From: Microbulbifer hainanensis
GTDB taxonomy: Bacteria; Pseudomonadota; Gammaproteobacteria; Pseudomonadales; Cellvibrionaceae
Length of the DNA stretch: 64,000 nt
Direction: 5' to 3'
Assembly (NCBI RefSeq): GCF_014904735.1
Contig: NZ_JACZCR010000054.1
Coordinates: 1-64,000, forward strand
Shown here: positions 6,791-17,315 of the stretch, one piece after another
Numbering within the stretch: position 1 is the first letter of the stretch
Layout of the letters: every line of letters starts with the position of its first letter
Translations under genes and position numbers: made by a program
The notes under the pieces: model-generated
What the model was told of the DNA's origin: nothing
Seen by the model: the letters and a program-made list of their open reading frames with translations, nothing else
Database searches by the model: none

Positions 6791-7843
6791 ATGGATGACA
6801 TTCGCCATCGAATCCCAAAAGCTCAGTCCAGTCGCTTCATGCAGAAGCTGAGACTTCATATGCGCGATTCGGGACTATCGTATCGTACAGAGCAGACCTA
6901 TACACACTGGATCAAGCGCTTTATTCACTTTTATAAGTTACGCCACCCTGCAGAAATGGGTATCGTGGAAGTAGAACGGTTTCTGAGCCAGCTCGCTGTG
7001 GAAAGAGACTGTTCTGTAAACACGCAGCGCGTTGCGTTGAATGCACTGGTATATCTCTACAAACGCTTTCTCGGACGGGATACAGAATCACTGAACTTCA
7101 ATCCGGCCCAGCGTCCGCGACGATTGCCCGTTGTTTACAGCCCCGCCGAGATCAAGGCAATTCTCGCGGAAATGGATGGTATTTACAGGCTTCAAGTGGA
7201 GTTGATGTACGGCTCAGGGCTGCGCAGTGCAGAGCTGCTGTCCCTCAGGGTCAAGGACATCGATTACGGTAGTAATAATATTTACGTCCGCGCAGGAAAG
7301 GGTAATAAGGACCGTACCACCATGCTGCCGCAGGTGCTGATACCCGAACTCAGACAGCAGATTCGGCGAGTAGCGCTACTTCATGCACAGGACTGCAATG
7401 ATGGCTTTGGGGAGGTGTATCTGCCGGATGCGCTTGCACGAAAATACCCTTCCGCAGCTCGCGAGCTGGGCTGGCAGTTTTTGTTTCCAGCTGCCGGAAT
7501 AGGCACCGACCCTCGATCCGGTGTTGAGCGGCGACATCACATGCATGCTTCGACTCTGGCGAAGCATGTTCGCCTCGCCGTGCGTAAGGCCGGGATTCAC
7601 AAACCCGCGCGCACCCATGCGTTTCGTCACAGCTTCGCGACTCACTTGCTCGAATCTGGTTACGATCTACGGACCATACAGGAGCTGCTGGGGCACGCGG
7701 ACATCAACACGACAGAAATCTACACTCATGTCGTCAACCGCGGTGGCAGGGGCGTGCTCAGCCCATCTGATCGCCTGCGCTCGGACAACCTGGTTACGGA
7801 GAGCCGAGCCACGTACCGTCTCGCAGTGGGTATCAGACAATAG
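6791..7843 (+). CDS. intI: Integron integrase (tyrosine recombinase)
   Basis: 350 residues. N-terminal SAM-like domain (about 15-105), then the catalytic domain with Arg in GSGLRSAELLSL, the HAFRHSFATHLL HxxR box, LLGHADINTTEIYTH with the second His, and the Tyr nucleophile. The segment RKYPSAARELGWQFLFP is the extra patch that sets integron integrases apart from XerC/D. It catalyses attI x attC and attC x attC exchange. It is divergent from the cassette array, the classical integron layout, and under a LexA box. Full length and apparently intact. It converges on groEL across a shared terminator. Confidence 0.97.
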   Translation: MDDIRHRIPKAQSSRFMQKLRLHMRDSGLSYRTEQTYTHWIKRFIHFYKLRHPAEMGIVEVERFLSQLAVERDCSVNTQRVALNALVYLYKRFLGRDTESLNFNPAQRPRRLPVVYSPAEIKAILAEMDGIYRLQVELMYGSGLRSAELLSLRVKDIDYGSNNIYVRAGKGNKDRTTMLPQVLIPELRQQIRRVALLHAQDCNDGFGEVYLPDALARKYPSAARELGWQFLFPAAGIGTDPRSGVERRHHMHASTLAKHVRLAVRKAGIHKPARTHAFRHSFATHLLESGYDLRTIQELLGHADINTTEIYTHVVNRGGRGVLSPSDRLRSDNLVTESRATYRLAVGIRQ

Positions 7844-7861
7844 GGATCCGTGGATACAAAA

Positions 7862-7883
7862 AAGCCCCGCATTTGCGGGGCTT
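7862..7883. terminator. Bidirectional intrinsic terminator
   Basis: AAGCCCCGC-ATTT-GCGGGGCTT hairpin, with A and T tracts on either side, between convergent intI and groEL. Confidence 0.85.
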
Positions 7884-7909
7884 TTCGTTGGAAAGGCTGC
7901 TAAGCCGGC

Positions 7910-9562
<1,653 letters not shown>

Positions 9563-9602
9563 TCAAATTCTGTGTGTGCGGATGAAGTGAGCGCTGGGCT
9601 GC

Positions 9603-9896
9603 TTAGCCTTCCAGCACGCCGTAGATGTCACCTTCGCTCATGATGATCAGCTCTTCGCCGTCCACCTTGAGGGTGTTGCTGTCGGCGTAGCGGCCGAATA
9701 CAACGGTGTCGCCAACTTTCACGGACAGCGCGCGCACGTCGCCGTTATCCAGCAGCTTGCCTTCGCCTACGGCGACAACTTCGCCCTGATTCGGCTTTTC
9801 TTTGGCAGCGCCCGGCAGCACGATGCCACCGGCGGATTTCGCTTCTTCTTCCTTACGGCGCACTACGACGCGGTCGTGTAAAGGACGAATTTTCAT
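9603..9896 (-). CDS. groES: Co-chaperonin GroES
   Basis: 97 residues. The open frame extends 13 codons upstream, but [14 protein letters not shown] at ATG 9894-9896 is the family start and is preceded by GGAGAG. The mobile loop ([16 protein letters not shown], residues about 16-31), which docks on GroEL, is conserved, as is the C-terminal [17 protein letters not shown]. It caps the GroEL folding chamber. First gene of the operon, with a heat-shock-type promoter candidate upstream. Confidence 0.98.
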   Translation of the reverse strand: MKIRPLHDRVVVRRKEEEAKSAGGIVLPGAAKEKPNQGEVVAVGEGKLLDNGDVRALSVKVGDTVVFGRYADSNTLKVDGEELIIMSEGDIYGVLEG

Positions 9897-10025
9897 GGAT
9901 AAGCTCTCCATTGAGTCGTTTATCAAGGTTTTCAAAGTCGGGAGACCGTCGGCCCAGGGGGCCTCGGGTCTCGGTGCCCCGCTCTGGCCGGCAGAGCCGG
10001 GGCAAAATCTTGGGGTGCAGCCTAT

Positions 10026-10050
10026 CTATGGGCTGCATGGGGAATTTCAA
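10026..10050 (-). promoter_or_regulatory. Candidate sigma-32 promoter of groESL
   Basis: On the minus strand GTTGAAA, then 12 bp, then CCCATAG resembles the heat-shock consensus CTTGAAA-N11-16-CCCCATNT. It lies about 130 bp upstream of groES, in the right orientation. No CIRCE inverted repeat was seen. Confidence 0.5.
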
Positions 10051-10127
10051 CAGCGGCAATCAAAAAAACTGTGAAGATTGGGTGAGATCGACGGTAAAGC
10101 GGCGATATAGATCACATTTTGTACAGA

Positions 10128-10619
10128 TCAGTCCGGATCTCGCCGGTTGCGGTTGCGCTCGTCCTCCCGCGAATAATCCCCCTCGATGACGTCGTGATCG
10201 CGGCTTTGGGGGCCCTGGTGGCCGCGACCCGACGGATCGCCGCCCGGCGTGAACCCCGGCCCCCGGACCACCGTCACGTGGCGCAGAATCCGTCCTAAGA
10301 GTAGCTGGCGCAATCCCGGAATCAGGCAGGCGAAGCCCAGCGCATCGGTAAAGAAACCGGGCGTCAGCAGCAGTGCGCCCCCCACCGCGAGAAAGATGCC
10401 CTCTGCCATTTCGCGGGCCGGCATCTCTCCGGCCTGCATCTTCTGCTGGGCGCGCAGTACCGTGGACAGCCCCTGGCGGCGCAGCAGCGCCAGGCCCACC
10501 ACGGCGGTAAGCAGTACCAGGCCGATGGTCGGCAATGCGCCGATGGCGCGTCCCACGGTGATCAGGAGCCACATTTCAAAAATGGGAACGGCGATAAACA
10601 GCAGTAGCAATAGGCGCAT
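10128..10619 (-). CDS. fxsA: FxsA family membrane protein
   Basis: 163 residues from ATG 10617-10619, where the conserved MRLLLLLFIAVPIFEMWLL begins behind AGGA; the longer upstream frame is not conserved-looking. It has two or three membrane segments (about 3-20, 28-47, 76-100), including the family's GGALLLTPGFFTDALGF, and a polar C-terminal tail rich in Arg, Asp and Gly. In E. coli FxsA relieves exclusion of phage T7 by the F plasmid; its normal role is not clear. It lies just upstream of groESL, as in many gammaproteobacteria. Confidence 0.9.
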   Translation of the reverse strand: MRLLLLLFIAVPIFEMWLLITVGRAIGALPTIGLVLLTAVVGLALLRRQGLSTVLRAQQKMQAGEMPAREMAEGIFLAVGGALLLTPGFFTDALGFACLIPGLRQLLLGRILRHVTVVRGPGFTPGGDPSGRGHQGPQSRDHDVIEGDYSREDERNRNRRDPD

Positions 10620-10769
10620 CGGCAGGCTTCCTCGGGGCCAGTCGCTTGTTGCGACAGGCGAAACTGAGTATTTTCGATATGCTGTATTAATTGAGGGGCG
10701 GAGGCAATTCTTCAAGGGCGCCTTAATCAACCGGGCGCGCCGCGGATACGATCAAGGCCAAGGAGGCTA

Positions 10770-11921
10770 ATGATGGCAAGCGAGCAGCAGGATTTGGTGG
10801 ATACCCCGTCAGTGAGCCGCAGTCGGCATCTCGTGGACGAGATCCTGGCGGAAGCGGATATCCAGATCAACGGAGACAGACCCTGGGATCTGCGGTTACA
10901 CCGGGAGGCGGCACTGGACGAAATCATCGCCCGCCACAGCCTCGGACTCGGGGAGACCTACATGCGCGGCGACTGGGATGTGCCGGCACTGGACCAGTTT
11001 TTCTGCCGCATCCTGCGCGCCGACCTGCCCCGCCACATCAAGCCGTGGCGAAATGCCTGGCGCATCCTGCGCAGCTACCTGGTCAATCTACAGAGCCGCC
11101 GCCGCGCCTTCGAGGTTGGCGAACACCACTACGATCTGGGCAACGACTTCTACCAGGCCATGCTCGACAGCCGCATGACCTACAGTTGCGGCTACTGGCG
11201 CGAGGCGGACAACCTAGAGGACGCCCAGACCGCCAAGCTGGACCTGATCTGCCGCAAGCTGGGCCTGAAACCCGGCATGCGCCTGCTGGATATCGGCTGC
11301 GGCTGGGGCAGCCTGGTGGGTTACGCCGCGGAGAACTACGGCGTGGAATGCGTCGGGGTCACTGTATCCAAAGAACAGAAGGCCTATATCGACGCACACT
11401 TCGGCAACTTGCCCATTAGCGTGGAACTGCAGGACTACCGCAGCCTGAACCAGCCCTTTGACCGCATTGCCAGCGTGGGCATGTTCGAACACGTGGGGCG
11501 CAAGAATCACCGCACGTTCATGGATGTGGCGAAGCGCTGCCTGAAGAACGACGGCCTGATGCTGTTGCACACCATCGGCAAGAACCAGCGCCGCTCCACT
11601 TGCGACCCGTGGATCGAAAAGTACATCTTTCCCAACGGCGACCTGCCCTCTGCCGGCCAGATCAGCGATGCCGCCGATAATTTGCTGGTTTGCGAGGACC
11701 TGCACAATTTCGGCAGCGACTACGACAAAACCCTGATGGCCTGGCACCACAATTTCGAGCAGCACTGGCAGCGGTTTGCAGAGCAGTACGGGCAGCCTTT
11801 TTACCGGATGTGGCGCTACTACCTGCTCTCCTGCGCCGGCGCCTTTCGCGCGCGCCATATCCAGTTGTGGCAGTGGATGTTTACCGAGGGACTGGCGGGG
11901 GGGGTTGAGCGCGTCTGCTGA
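10770..11921 (+). CDS. cfa: Cyclopropane-fatty-acyl-phospholipid synthase
   Basis: 383 residues. Adds a methylene bridge from S-adenosylmethionine to cis double bonds of membrane lipids, usually at entry to stationary phase or in acid stress. Visible features are HHYDLGNDFYQAMLD (lipid-site motif), the SAM-binding LLDIGCGWGSL (about residue 172), GVTVSKEQ and the FEHVG motif near residue 240. AAGGAGG precedes two adjacent ATGs; the second (10773) has the better spacing. Ends at a strong bidirectional terminator. Length matches the family. Confidence 0.97.
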   Translation: MMASEQQDLVDTPSVSRSRHLVDEILAEADIQINGDRPWDLRLHREAALDEIIARHSLGLGETYMRGDWDVPALDQFFCRILRADLPRHIKPWRNAWRILRSYLVNLQSRRRAFEVGEHHYDLGNDFYQAMLDSRMTYSCGYWREADNLEDAQTAKLDLICRKLGLKPGMRLLDIGCGWGSLVGYAAENYGVECVGVTVSKEQKAYIDAHFGNLPISVELQDYRSLNQPFDRIASVGMFEHVGRKNHRTFMDVAKRCLKNDGLMLLHTIGKNQRRSTCDPWIEKYIFPNGDLPSAGQISDAADNLLVCEDLHNFGSDYDKTLMAWHHNFEQHWQRFAEQYGQPFYRMWRYYLLSCAGAFRARHIQLWQWMFTEGLAGGVERVC

Positions 11922-11937
11922 CACCCGCGGGAAACAA

Positions 11938-11970
11938 AAAGGGCGAACCATTTGGGTTCGCCCTTTTTTA
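11938..11970. terminator. Bidirectional intrinsic terminator
   Basis: AAAGGGCGAACC-ATTT-GGTTCGCCCTTTTTT hairpin between cfa (+) and the convergent SDR gene (-). Confidence 0.9.
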
Positions 11971-11986
11971 ACGGTCGGCCGACCAA

Positions 11987-12748
11987 TCAGATGCGCGCGC
12001 CGCCATCGATATCCAGTACACGCCCGCTCACGAAATCATTTTCCAGGATAAAGCTGACGGTCGAGGCAATCTCTTCCTGCTGCCCCAGGCGGCGCAGTGG
12101 TACCTGCTTGACCAGGCCCTCGAGAATCTCCGGACGCATCTGTGCGACCATGTCGGTCTTGATGAATCCCGGAGCGATAGCCGCCACGCGCACGCCGTAG
12201 CGCGCCAGTTCCCGCGCCCAGCTCACCGTCATCGCGGCTACCCCGGCCTTACTCGCGGAGTAGTTGGTCTGGCCCATATTGCCGGCGCGGGACAGGCTGG
12301 AGATATTCACGATCACCCCGCCCTTGCCGCTCTCGGCCATAATGCCGGCTGCGGCGCGGCCGCAGAGGAAAACACCGGTCAGGTTGACGTCGATGACCGA
12401 CTGCCACTGCGACAGGGACATACGGTCAGTCAGTTTGCCGTCCTTGACCTTGATCAGCATCCCGTCGCGCATGATACCGGCATTGTTCACCAGTACCTGC
12501 AGGCCGCCGAAATCCGCCGCGATCTGTGCGAACCCTTTGTCGACCTCTTCCTCGCTGGCCACATTGATCATGTAGCTGCGGGCCTCTGCACCCAGTGCCT
12601 TGCAGGCCCCGACACTCTCTTCCAGGCCCTCTGCATTAACGTCGATCAGCGCCAGGCGGGCGCCGCGCTCGGCCAGGTATTCGGCCATCGCACGGCCGAG
12701 CCCCTGCCCGGCACCGGTAATGGCTACGATACTGTCGGCAATCTGCAT
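11987..12748 (-). CDS. SDR family oxidoreductase, FabG-like
   Basis: 253 residues of the classical short-chain dehydrogenase fold: [12 protein letters not shown] cofactor motif (about 11-22), [11 protein letters not shown] (about 85), catalytic Ser in NISSLS, the YSASK Tyr/Lys pair, and the PGFIKTDM loop. Related to 3-oxoacyl-ACP reductases; an extra loop ([14 protein letters not shown]) follows the NNAG motif. The natural substrate cannot be told from sequence. Stands alone between a terminator and the DUF481 gene. Confidence 0.88.
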   Translation of the reverse strand: MQIADSIVAITGAGQGLGRAMAEYLAERGARLALIDVNAEGLEESVGACKALGAEARSYMINVASEEEVDKGFAQIAADFGGLQVLVNNAGIMRDGMLIKVKDGKLTDRMSLSQWQSVIDVNLTGVFLCGRAAAGIMAESGKGGVIVNISSLSRAGNMGQTNYSASKAGVAAMTVSWARELARYGVRVAAIAPGFIKTDMVAQMRPEILEGLVKQVPLRRLGQQEEIASTVSFILENDFVSGRVLDIDGGARI

Positions 12749-12823
12749 GGGAATTCCTCGTCTTCTATTTCTCTATTTGTACCCAGTGTCCCCAACTACT
12801 GCGGCCGCAAGCCGCCGCGGAAA

Positions 12824-13864
12824 TTACCACTGGTAACCGACCCCGACGGTCAGCTTGGTATCTTCTTTTTCGCTTTCCAGTGACGGGGTGTTGTCGTACT
12901 GCCAGTAGTAGGCAATCTCCATCAGTACACCTTCCACCAGCGGGGTGCGCACTCCCAGTTTGGCATTGGCCTGGTAATCGTCACTACTGTCCACGGATTG
13001 CAGCACCTCCTGGTCGAGGTACACCTCGGGGCCCAGCCCGAATTTATAGCGGTAGTTCACCGCGGCCCGCGCCGCCGTGTAGTGCTTGTCCTGGTTATCG
13101 CTCAGGTCCGAGTTAATGAAATCCTCGCTCAGGCTACTGAGGCCACTTTCCACGGAGAATGCAGTTTTCTCGGTATCGTAGAACAGGTAACCCATACCGA
13201 GACCGAGTGTAGTGCCCATATCCAGGTTGCGCGCCTCTTCCCGCTCCAGCGCGCTGTTGGCTGCGGCGAACCACTTCTCGGCGAAGATCCAGCGCAGGTT
13301 GTAGGACAGCTGGTATTTCTCCTGTGCATCGGCATCCGGCGTGGACAGGCTTTCGTAGAGGGTCTTCACCAGGTGGTGGAAGTCGCCGCTGCGGATATCC
13401 AGGTTGACGTTGACATCCAGGTCATCGCGCTCGGTGTTGCCGTGTTCAAAGTCCCCGCCCGCATTGACGTTACCGTGAAACACCACCGGGTTGCCGACAA
13501 AATTGATATAGGGCTCTGCGCGGTCGATCGCCGGAAAATCGATCAGCCAGCCGGAACCCTCGTCGCAGTACAGTTCCCACTTCTCGCGCAGGTGCCCGGC
13601 CAGGGCGCAGGGGCCGTCATGCCCGGCAATCTTCAGGTCGACATCGGTATCCAGCGACAGGACCTTATCCTTGGGAATGGTGATCTGGCCAAAATTGTCC
13701 GCATTCCAGGTCACCTGGTCGCGCTCCACCACCACCAGGGTACCGTGCACACGGTCGCCGTTGGTCAGTGTCAGCACGCCGGCGGCGGCGGGCAGGGAGA
13801 CAACGGCGAGTAAAACCAGCAAGATACCTGCGATCTGACGGACACCTCGAACCACGGAATGCAA
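12824..13864 (-). CDS. DUF481 family outer-membrane protein
   Basis: 346 residues with a signal peptide (to about residue 28). The N-terminal part (GVLTLTNGDRVHGTLVVVERDQVTW) is a small repeat-like SH3 type domain, followed by a C-terminal barrel of alternating aromatic strands ending in VGVGYQW, as in salt-induced outer-membrane proteins of the YdiY/DUF481 group. Probably in the outer membrane. Function not known. Confidence 0.85.
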   Translation of the reverse strand: MHSVVRGVRQIAGILLVLLAVVSLPAAAGVLTLTNGDRVHGTLVVVERDQVTWNADNFGQITIPKDKVLSLDTDVDLKIAGHDGPCALAGHLREKWELYCDEGSGWLIDFPAIDRAEPYINFVGNPVVFHGNVNAGGDFEHGNTERDDLDVNVNLDIRSGDFHHLVKTLYESLSTPDADAQEKYQLSYNLRWIFAEKWFAAANSALEREEARNLDMGTTLGLGMGYLFYDTEKTAFSVESGLSSLSEDFINSDLSDNQDKHYTAARAAVNYRYKFGLGPEVYLDQEVLQSVDSSDDYQANAKLGVRTPLVEGVLMEIAYYWQYDNTPSLESEKEDTKLTVGVGYQW

Positions 13865-13894
13865 CCTTAGAATTTTTTAACAGCGGATTTAAAA

Positions 13895-14218
13895 GTGGGG
13901 AAAAGCTCAAATACAGATGGCAATGATGCCATATCCAGGATGTGCCGTGTACTGGCAGAAATCCCCCAGGGGCGAGTGATCACTTACGGCGATCTGGCCG
14001 AAATGGCGGGATATCCCCGCGCGGCGCGGCTCGCCGGTCAGACGCTGCGCAAGCTACCGCGCGGGACCAAATTGCCGTGGCACCGGGTCATCAACGCCCA
14101 GGGGCGTATCTCACTGCCGGAACCGGCTGCACAGCGGCAGATTGCGAGGCTGGAAAAAGAGGGAATCACGCTACTGAACGGCAGGATCGACCTGGTCAGA
14201 TATCGCTGGCAGCCCTGA
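13895..14218 (+). CDS. Alkyltransferase-like protein (ATL)
   Basis: 107 residues from a GTG start; an internal ATG at 13940 is possible, but the family N-terminal helix lies upstream of it. The protein has the DNA-binding winged helix of O6-alkylguanine-DNA alkyltransferases (GRVITYGDLAEMAGYPRAARLAGQ). The reactive PCHR is replaced by PWHRVINAQG, the signature of ATLs, which bind alkylated guanine without repairing it and hand it to nucleotide-excision repair. Ends 14 bp before the convergent ampG. Confidence 0.92.
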   Translation: MGKSSNTDGNDAISRMCRVLAEIPQGRVITYGDLAEMAGYPRAARLAGQTLRKLPRGTKLPWHRVINAQGRISLPEPAAQRQIARLEKEGITLLNGRIDLVRYRWQP

Positions 14219-14231
14219 GGCGGCAGGGATG

Positions 14232-15584
14232 CTAGCCCGCCGCCGGCTCGGACTCTTCTTCGCCGCGGCTCCTGTGCCACAGGTAGGCCGCCAGCAGCAC
14301 TGCCGGAATCCCCAGCGTGGCCGAGTAGACGAAGAAGTGTGAATAGCCCTGGGCGTCCACCACGACGCCAGAGAAGCCGGCGATGATCTTGCCCGGCAAC
14401 TTCATCAATGAACTGAACAGGGCGTACTGGGTGGCCGTATACGCCTGGTTGGTCAGACTCGACATATAGGCGATAAACACCGCATTGGAGATACCCCCGC
14501 TGATATTGTCAGCGCTGATCACCACAGCCAGCCAGGCCCGGCTGGGACCGACCTGGGCAAGATGCGCAAACAGCAGGTTCGCCACTGACAACAGTATCGC
14601 GCCCAGAATCAGCGGGCGCATGATGCCGTATTTCACCACCAGCAAACCGCCGAGATAGGCGCCGATAATCGTACAGAAAAAGCCGAAGACCTTGCCGATT
14701 TCGGCGATATCCGTCTTGGTAAAGCCCAAGTCCAGATAGAAAGGGTTCGCCATGATCCCCATGACGATGTCACTGAGCAGATAAATGCTGATAAACAGCA
14801 ACAACACAAAGGAAAAACGACCATTGCGCTGGAAGAACTCGAGGAATGGACAGGCCACGGCGCGCACGAGCCACTCTTTGAACGGTCCGTGTTCACCACT
14901 GCCCAGCACCTTGTCCACCCATTCGTGCTGGAATTCTTCCGCCTGCTTTTTCACCTTGCTGTGGTCGGGCTCGGCAATCAGGAATGTAGTGACGATACCC
15001 ACCGCCATCAGCGCCGCCATCGTGGTATAGGAAACCGCCCAACTCGCGTTGTCGGCAATCAGCAGCGCACCGGCACCGGAGATCAATACAGCCACCCGGT
15101 AGCCGAATACATAGTTCGCCGCCATGGCCCCCTGCAACTCCTTATCCACGGCCTCGATGCGGTAGGCGTCAATGACGACATCCTGGGAAGCGGAGCACAG
15201 GGCGACCCACAGGGACGACAGTGCAACCGGCAACAGTGACATCTGCGGGTTCAGGTGGGACATATACAGCAGCCCCCCCACCAGGCCCGCCTGCGCAACC
15301 AGCATCCAGCTGCGGCGCTTGCCGAGCCAGCGGGTCAGATATGGCACCGGCAGTGAGTCGATGATAGGGGCGAGGATAAACTTGAAGGAAAAAATGATGC
15401 CCACCCAGGCGAAGAAACCGATCACGGTGCGACTGGCACCGTAGTCGCGCAGCCAGGCACTCAGGGTGGAAAACACCAGCAGATAGGGGAGGCCCGACGA
15501 GAAGCCGAGGAAGAACATCGCCATGACGCGGGGCTTCAGATAAACCCCGAGCGCCTGCCACCAGCTTAATTTTTGTTCTTGCAT
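14232..15584 (-). CDS. ampG: AmpG-family muropeptide permease
   Basis: 450 residues, 12 to 14 membrane segments, with the AmpG start motif MFFLGFSSGLPYLLVFSTLSAWLRDYG and the conserved SQDVVIDAYRIE. AmpG carries anhydro-muropeptides from periplasm to cytoplasm in cell-wall recycling. ampD and ampE lie about 4 kb away on the same strand, so much of the recycling pathway is clustered here. The cytoplasmic loop at about residues 208-235 is charged. Full length. Confidence 0.93.
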   Translation of the reverse strand: MQEQKLSWWQALGVYLKPRVMAMFFLGFSSGLPYLLVFSTLSAWLRDYGASRTVIGFFAWVGIIFSFKFILAPIIDSLPVPYLTRWLGKRRSWMLVAQAGLVGGLLYMSHLNPQMSLLPVALSSLWVALCSASQDVVIDAYRIEAVDKELQGAMAANYVFGYRVAVLISGAGALLIADNASWAVSYTTMAALMAVGIVTTFLIAEPDHSKVKKQAEEFQHEWVDKVLGSGEHGPFKEWLVRAVACPFLEFFQRNGRFSFVLLLFISIYLLSDIVMGIMANPFYLDLGFTKTDIAEIGKVFGFFCTIIGAYLGGLLVVKYGIMRPLILGAILLSVANLLFAHLAQVGPSRAWLAVVISADNISGGISNAVFIAYMSSLTNQAYTATQYALFSSLMKLPGKIIAGFSGVVVDAQGYSHFFVYSATLGIPAVLLAAYLWHRSRGEEESEPAAG

Positions 15585-15631
15585 GCTGCTGTATTGCGTC
15601 CTTATGGTCGGCCCGCTTACGCGGGCGTTTT

Positions 15632-16228
15632 CTAGCGGCCGTAGTGCACTTCCAGCTCCGCCTCCGCCAGTTTGTTGGCATTGACGTTAAAACCCACCTG
15701 CGCCGGGGTCGCGTTGAAATCCAGCGGCAACTGCTCAACTTTCAGCGCATAGATCCTGAACTGGTAGCGGTGATCACCGTGCCCCTTTGGCGGACAGGCG
15801 CCGCCATAGCCCGGATTACCGTAATCGTTGCGAACCTGAATGGCCTCGGGAATCAAACCGTTTTTCAGCTCCCCTGCCCCTTCCGGCAAACTGGTCGTCT
15901 CGGCCGGGATATTGAACACCACCCAGTGCCACCAGCCGCTGCCAGTGGGCGCGTCGGGGTCGTAGACCATCAGCGCAAAACTCTTGGTGCCCTCCGGCGC
16001 GCCACTCCAGCTCAACTGTGGCGAAATGTTATCGCCTCCACAGGCCTCAAACACATTGGCATTGGGCATGCGTCCGCCCGGCTTCAGCGTATCGGAAGTG
16101 AGCGTGAACTCCTCTGCGCTTGACACCGCGGCAAGCCCCCACAGAATACTGAATGCCACCAGTTTAGCAGCCCAGCCGTTACAAAAGCCGCCACGCCCGC
16201 GGCGGTCATTTGGCAGAAAAAGTTTCAT
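15632..16228 (-). CDS. YbhB/YbcL family (PEBP-like) secreted protein
   Basis: 198 residues. An unusual basic leader (NDRRGRGGFCNG) precedes the hydrophobic core of the signal peptide; the mature part starts near EEFTLTSDTLKPGG. Family motifs DPDAPTGSGWWHWVVFNIP and YGGACPPKGHGDHRYQFRIYAL form the anion-binding pocket of phosphatidylethanolamine-binding proteins. Likely periplasmic; biochemical role in bacteria is unclear. Its ATG overlaps the stop of the dehydratase gene (ATGA), so the two are translationally coupled. Confidence 0.9.
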   Translation of the reverse strand: MKLFLPNDRRGRGGFCNGWAAKLVAFSILWGLAAVSSAEEFTLTSDTLKPGGRMPNANVFEACGGDNISPQLSWSGAPEGTKSFALMVYDPDAPTGSGWWHWVVFNIPAETTSLPEGAGELKNGLIPEAIQVRNDYGNPGYGGACPPKGHGDHRYQFRIYALKVEQLPLDFNATPAQVGFNVNANKLAEAELEVHYGR

Positions 16229-17247
16229 TGCGCCTCCTCAGCCTCACCGAATAATTCGGAAACCCGATTCAGATCCATATTGCCACCGGTCAACACCGCA
16301 ACGACATTCTTGTTGCGGAAACGCGCATCGTGTTCCAGTACTGCAGCCAGGGCCACCGCTGCAGAGGGCTCCACCAGCTGTTTGGTACGCGTCCACAGCA
16401 GTTGCATCGCGCGGATAATGCCCTGCTCCGATACCGTCACCACATCCCGCACCGTGCTGCGAATCACTGCAAAGTTGCGCTGGCCAAGTGTCGTGCGCAG
16501 ACCGTCGGCAATGGTATCAGGGGTCTGCGTGGTAATGTGCACGCCGCCGCGCAGAGAACGCTGGGCATCATCGGCACCCGCAGGTTCGGCGCCGATGACT
16601 ATGATTTCCGGCGCCAGCGCAGCCACCGCCAGGCCGATACCCGCCAGCAAACCCCCGCCGCCCACTGGCGCAATAATGATGTCGGGCGTAAATCCCTGCG
16701 CGCGGCACTGCTTTACTATTTCCAGCGCCACGGTGCCCTGCCCAGCGATAATACGGCTGTCGTCAAACGGCGGGACGACGTGGGCAGCGGTCTGCTCCAC
16801 CACGCGTTGCAATGCCTGTTCGCGATCCGCCAGTGTCGGTCCACAAATTACGATTTCTGCACCGTAACCGGCCACCGCTGCGCGCTTCGCCAGCGGCGCA
16901 GTCTCGGGCATCACCACGGTACAGGCGAGGCCCCGCTCGGCAGCGGCCCAGGCCAGCGCCGCGCCGTGGTTGCCGGAAGAGTGCGTGGCGACCATCGCCG
17001 TTTCCGCCGGCAGCTGTGATAGCGCATTGCAGGCGCCACGCGCCTTGAATGCACCGACTTTCTGCAGATGCTCACACTTGAACCACACGCTGGCGCAGCT
17101 CAGGTCGTTGATCTGGCGGCTGTTGATCAGTGGCGTACAGTGGATAAAGTCGGAGATTCTCTGCGCAGCACTGAAGACATCGGCACTACTGGGCAGGTCG
17201 TTGAGGTCGGTCGGCATAAATCGCTGGGCCTGTCGAATTTGGGACAA
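16225..17247 (-). CDS. PLP-dependent threonine/serine dehydratase
   Basis: 340 residues of fold-type II PLP enzymes. KVGAFKARGACNAL carries the Schiff-base lysine, SSGNHGAALAWAA binds the substrate carboxylate and GGGGLLAGIG binds the PLP phosphate. It lacks a C-terminal ACT regulatory domain, so it is of the catabolic threonine dehydratase or serine racemase type, not biosynthetic IlvA. An in-frame ATG 10 codons in (MPTDLNDLP) may be the true start. Coupled to the PEBP gene by an ATGA overlap. Confidence 0.9.
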   Translation of the reverse strand: MSQIRQAQRFMPTDLNDLPSSADVFSAAQRISDFIHCTPLINSRQINDLSCASVWFKCEHLQKVGAFKARGACNALSQLPAETAMVATHSSGNHGAALAWAAAERGLACTVVMPETAPLAKRAAVAGYGAEIVICGPTLADREQALQRVVEQTAAHVVPPFDDSRIIAGQGTVALEIVKQCRAQGFTPDIIIAPVGGGGLLAGIGLAVAALAPEIIVIGAEPAGADDAQRSLRGGVHITTQTPDTIADGLRTTLGQRNFAVIRSTVRDVVTVSEQGIIRAMQLLWTRTKQLVEPSAAVALAAVLEHDARFRNKNVVAVLTGGNMDLNRVSELFGEAEEAQ

Positions 17248-17315
17248 CCCTTCAGGGGGTTACAAGCTGCCGCAGTGAAGCGGGGCCACCGCGGCAATTG
17301 CTCTGATCACTCAGC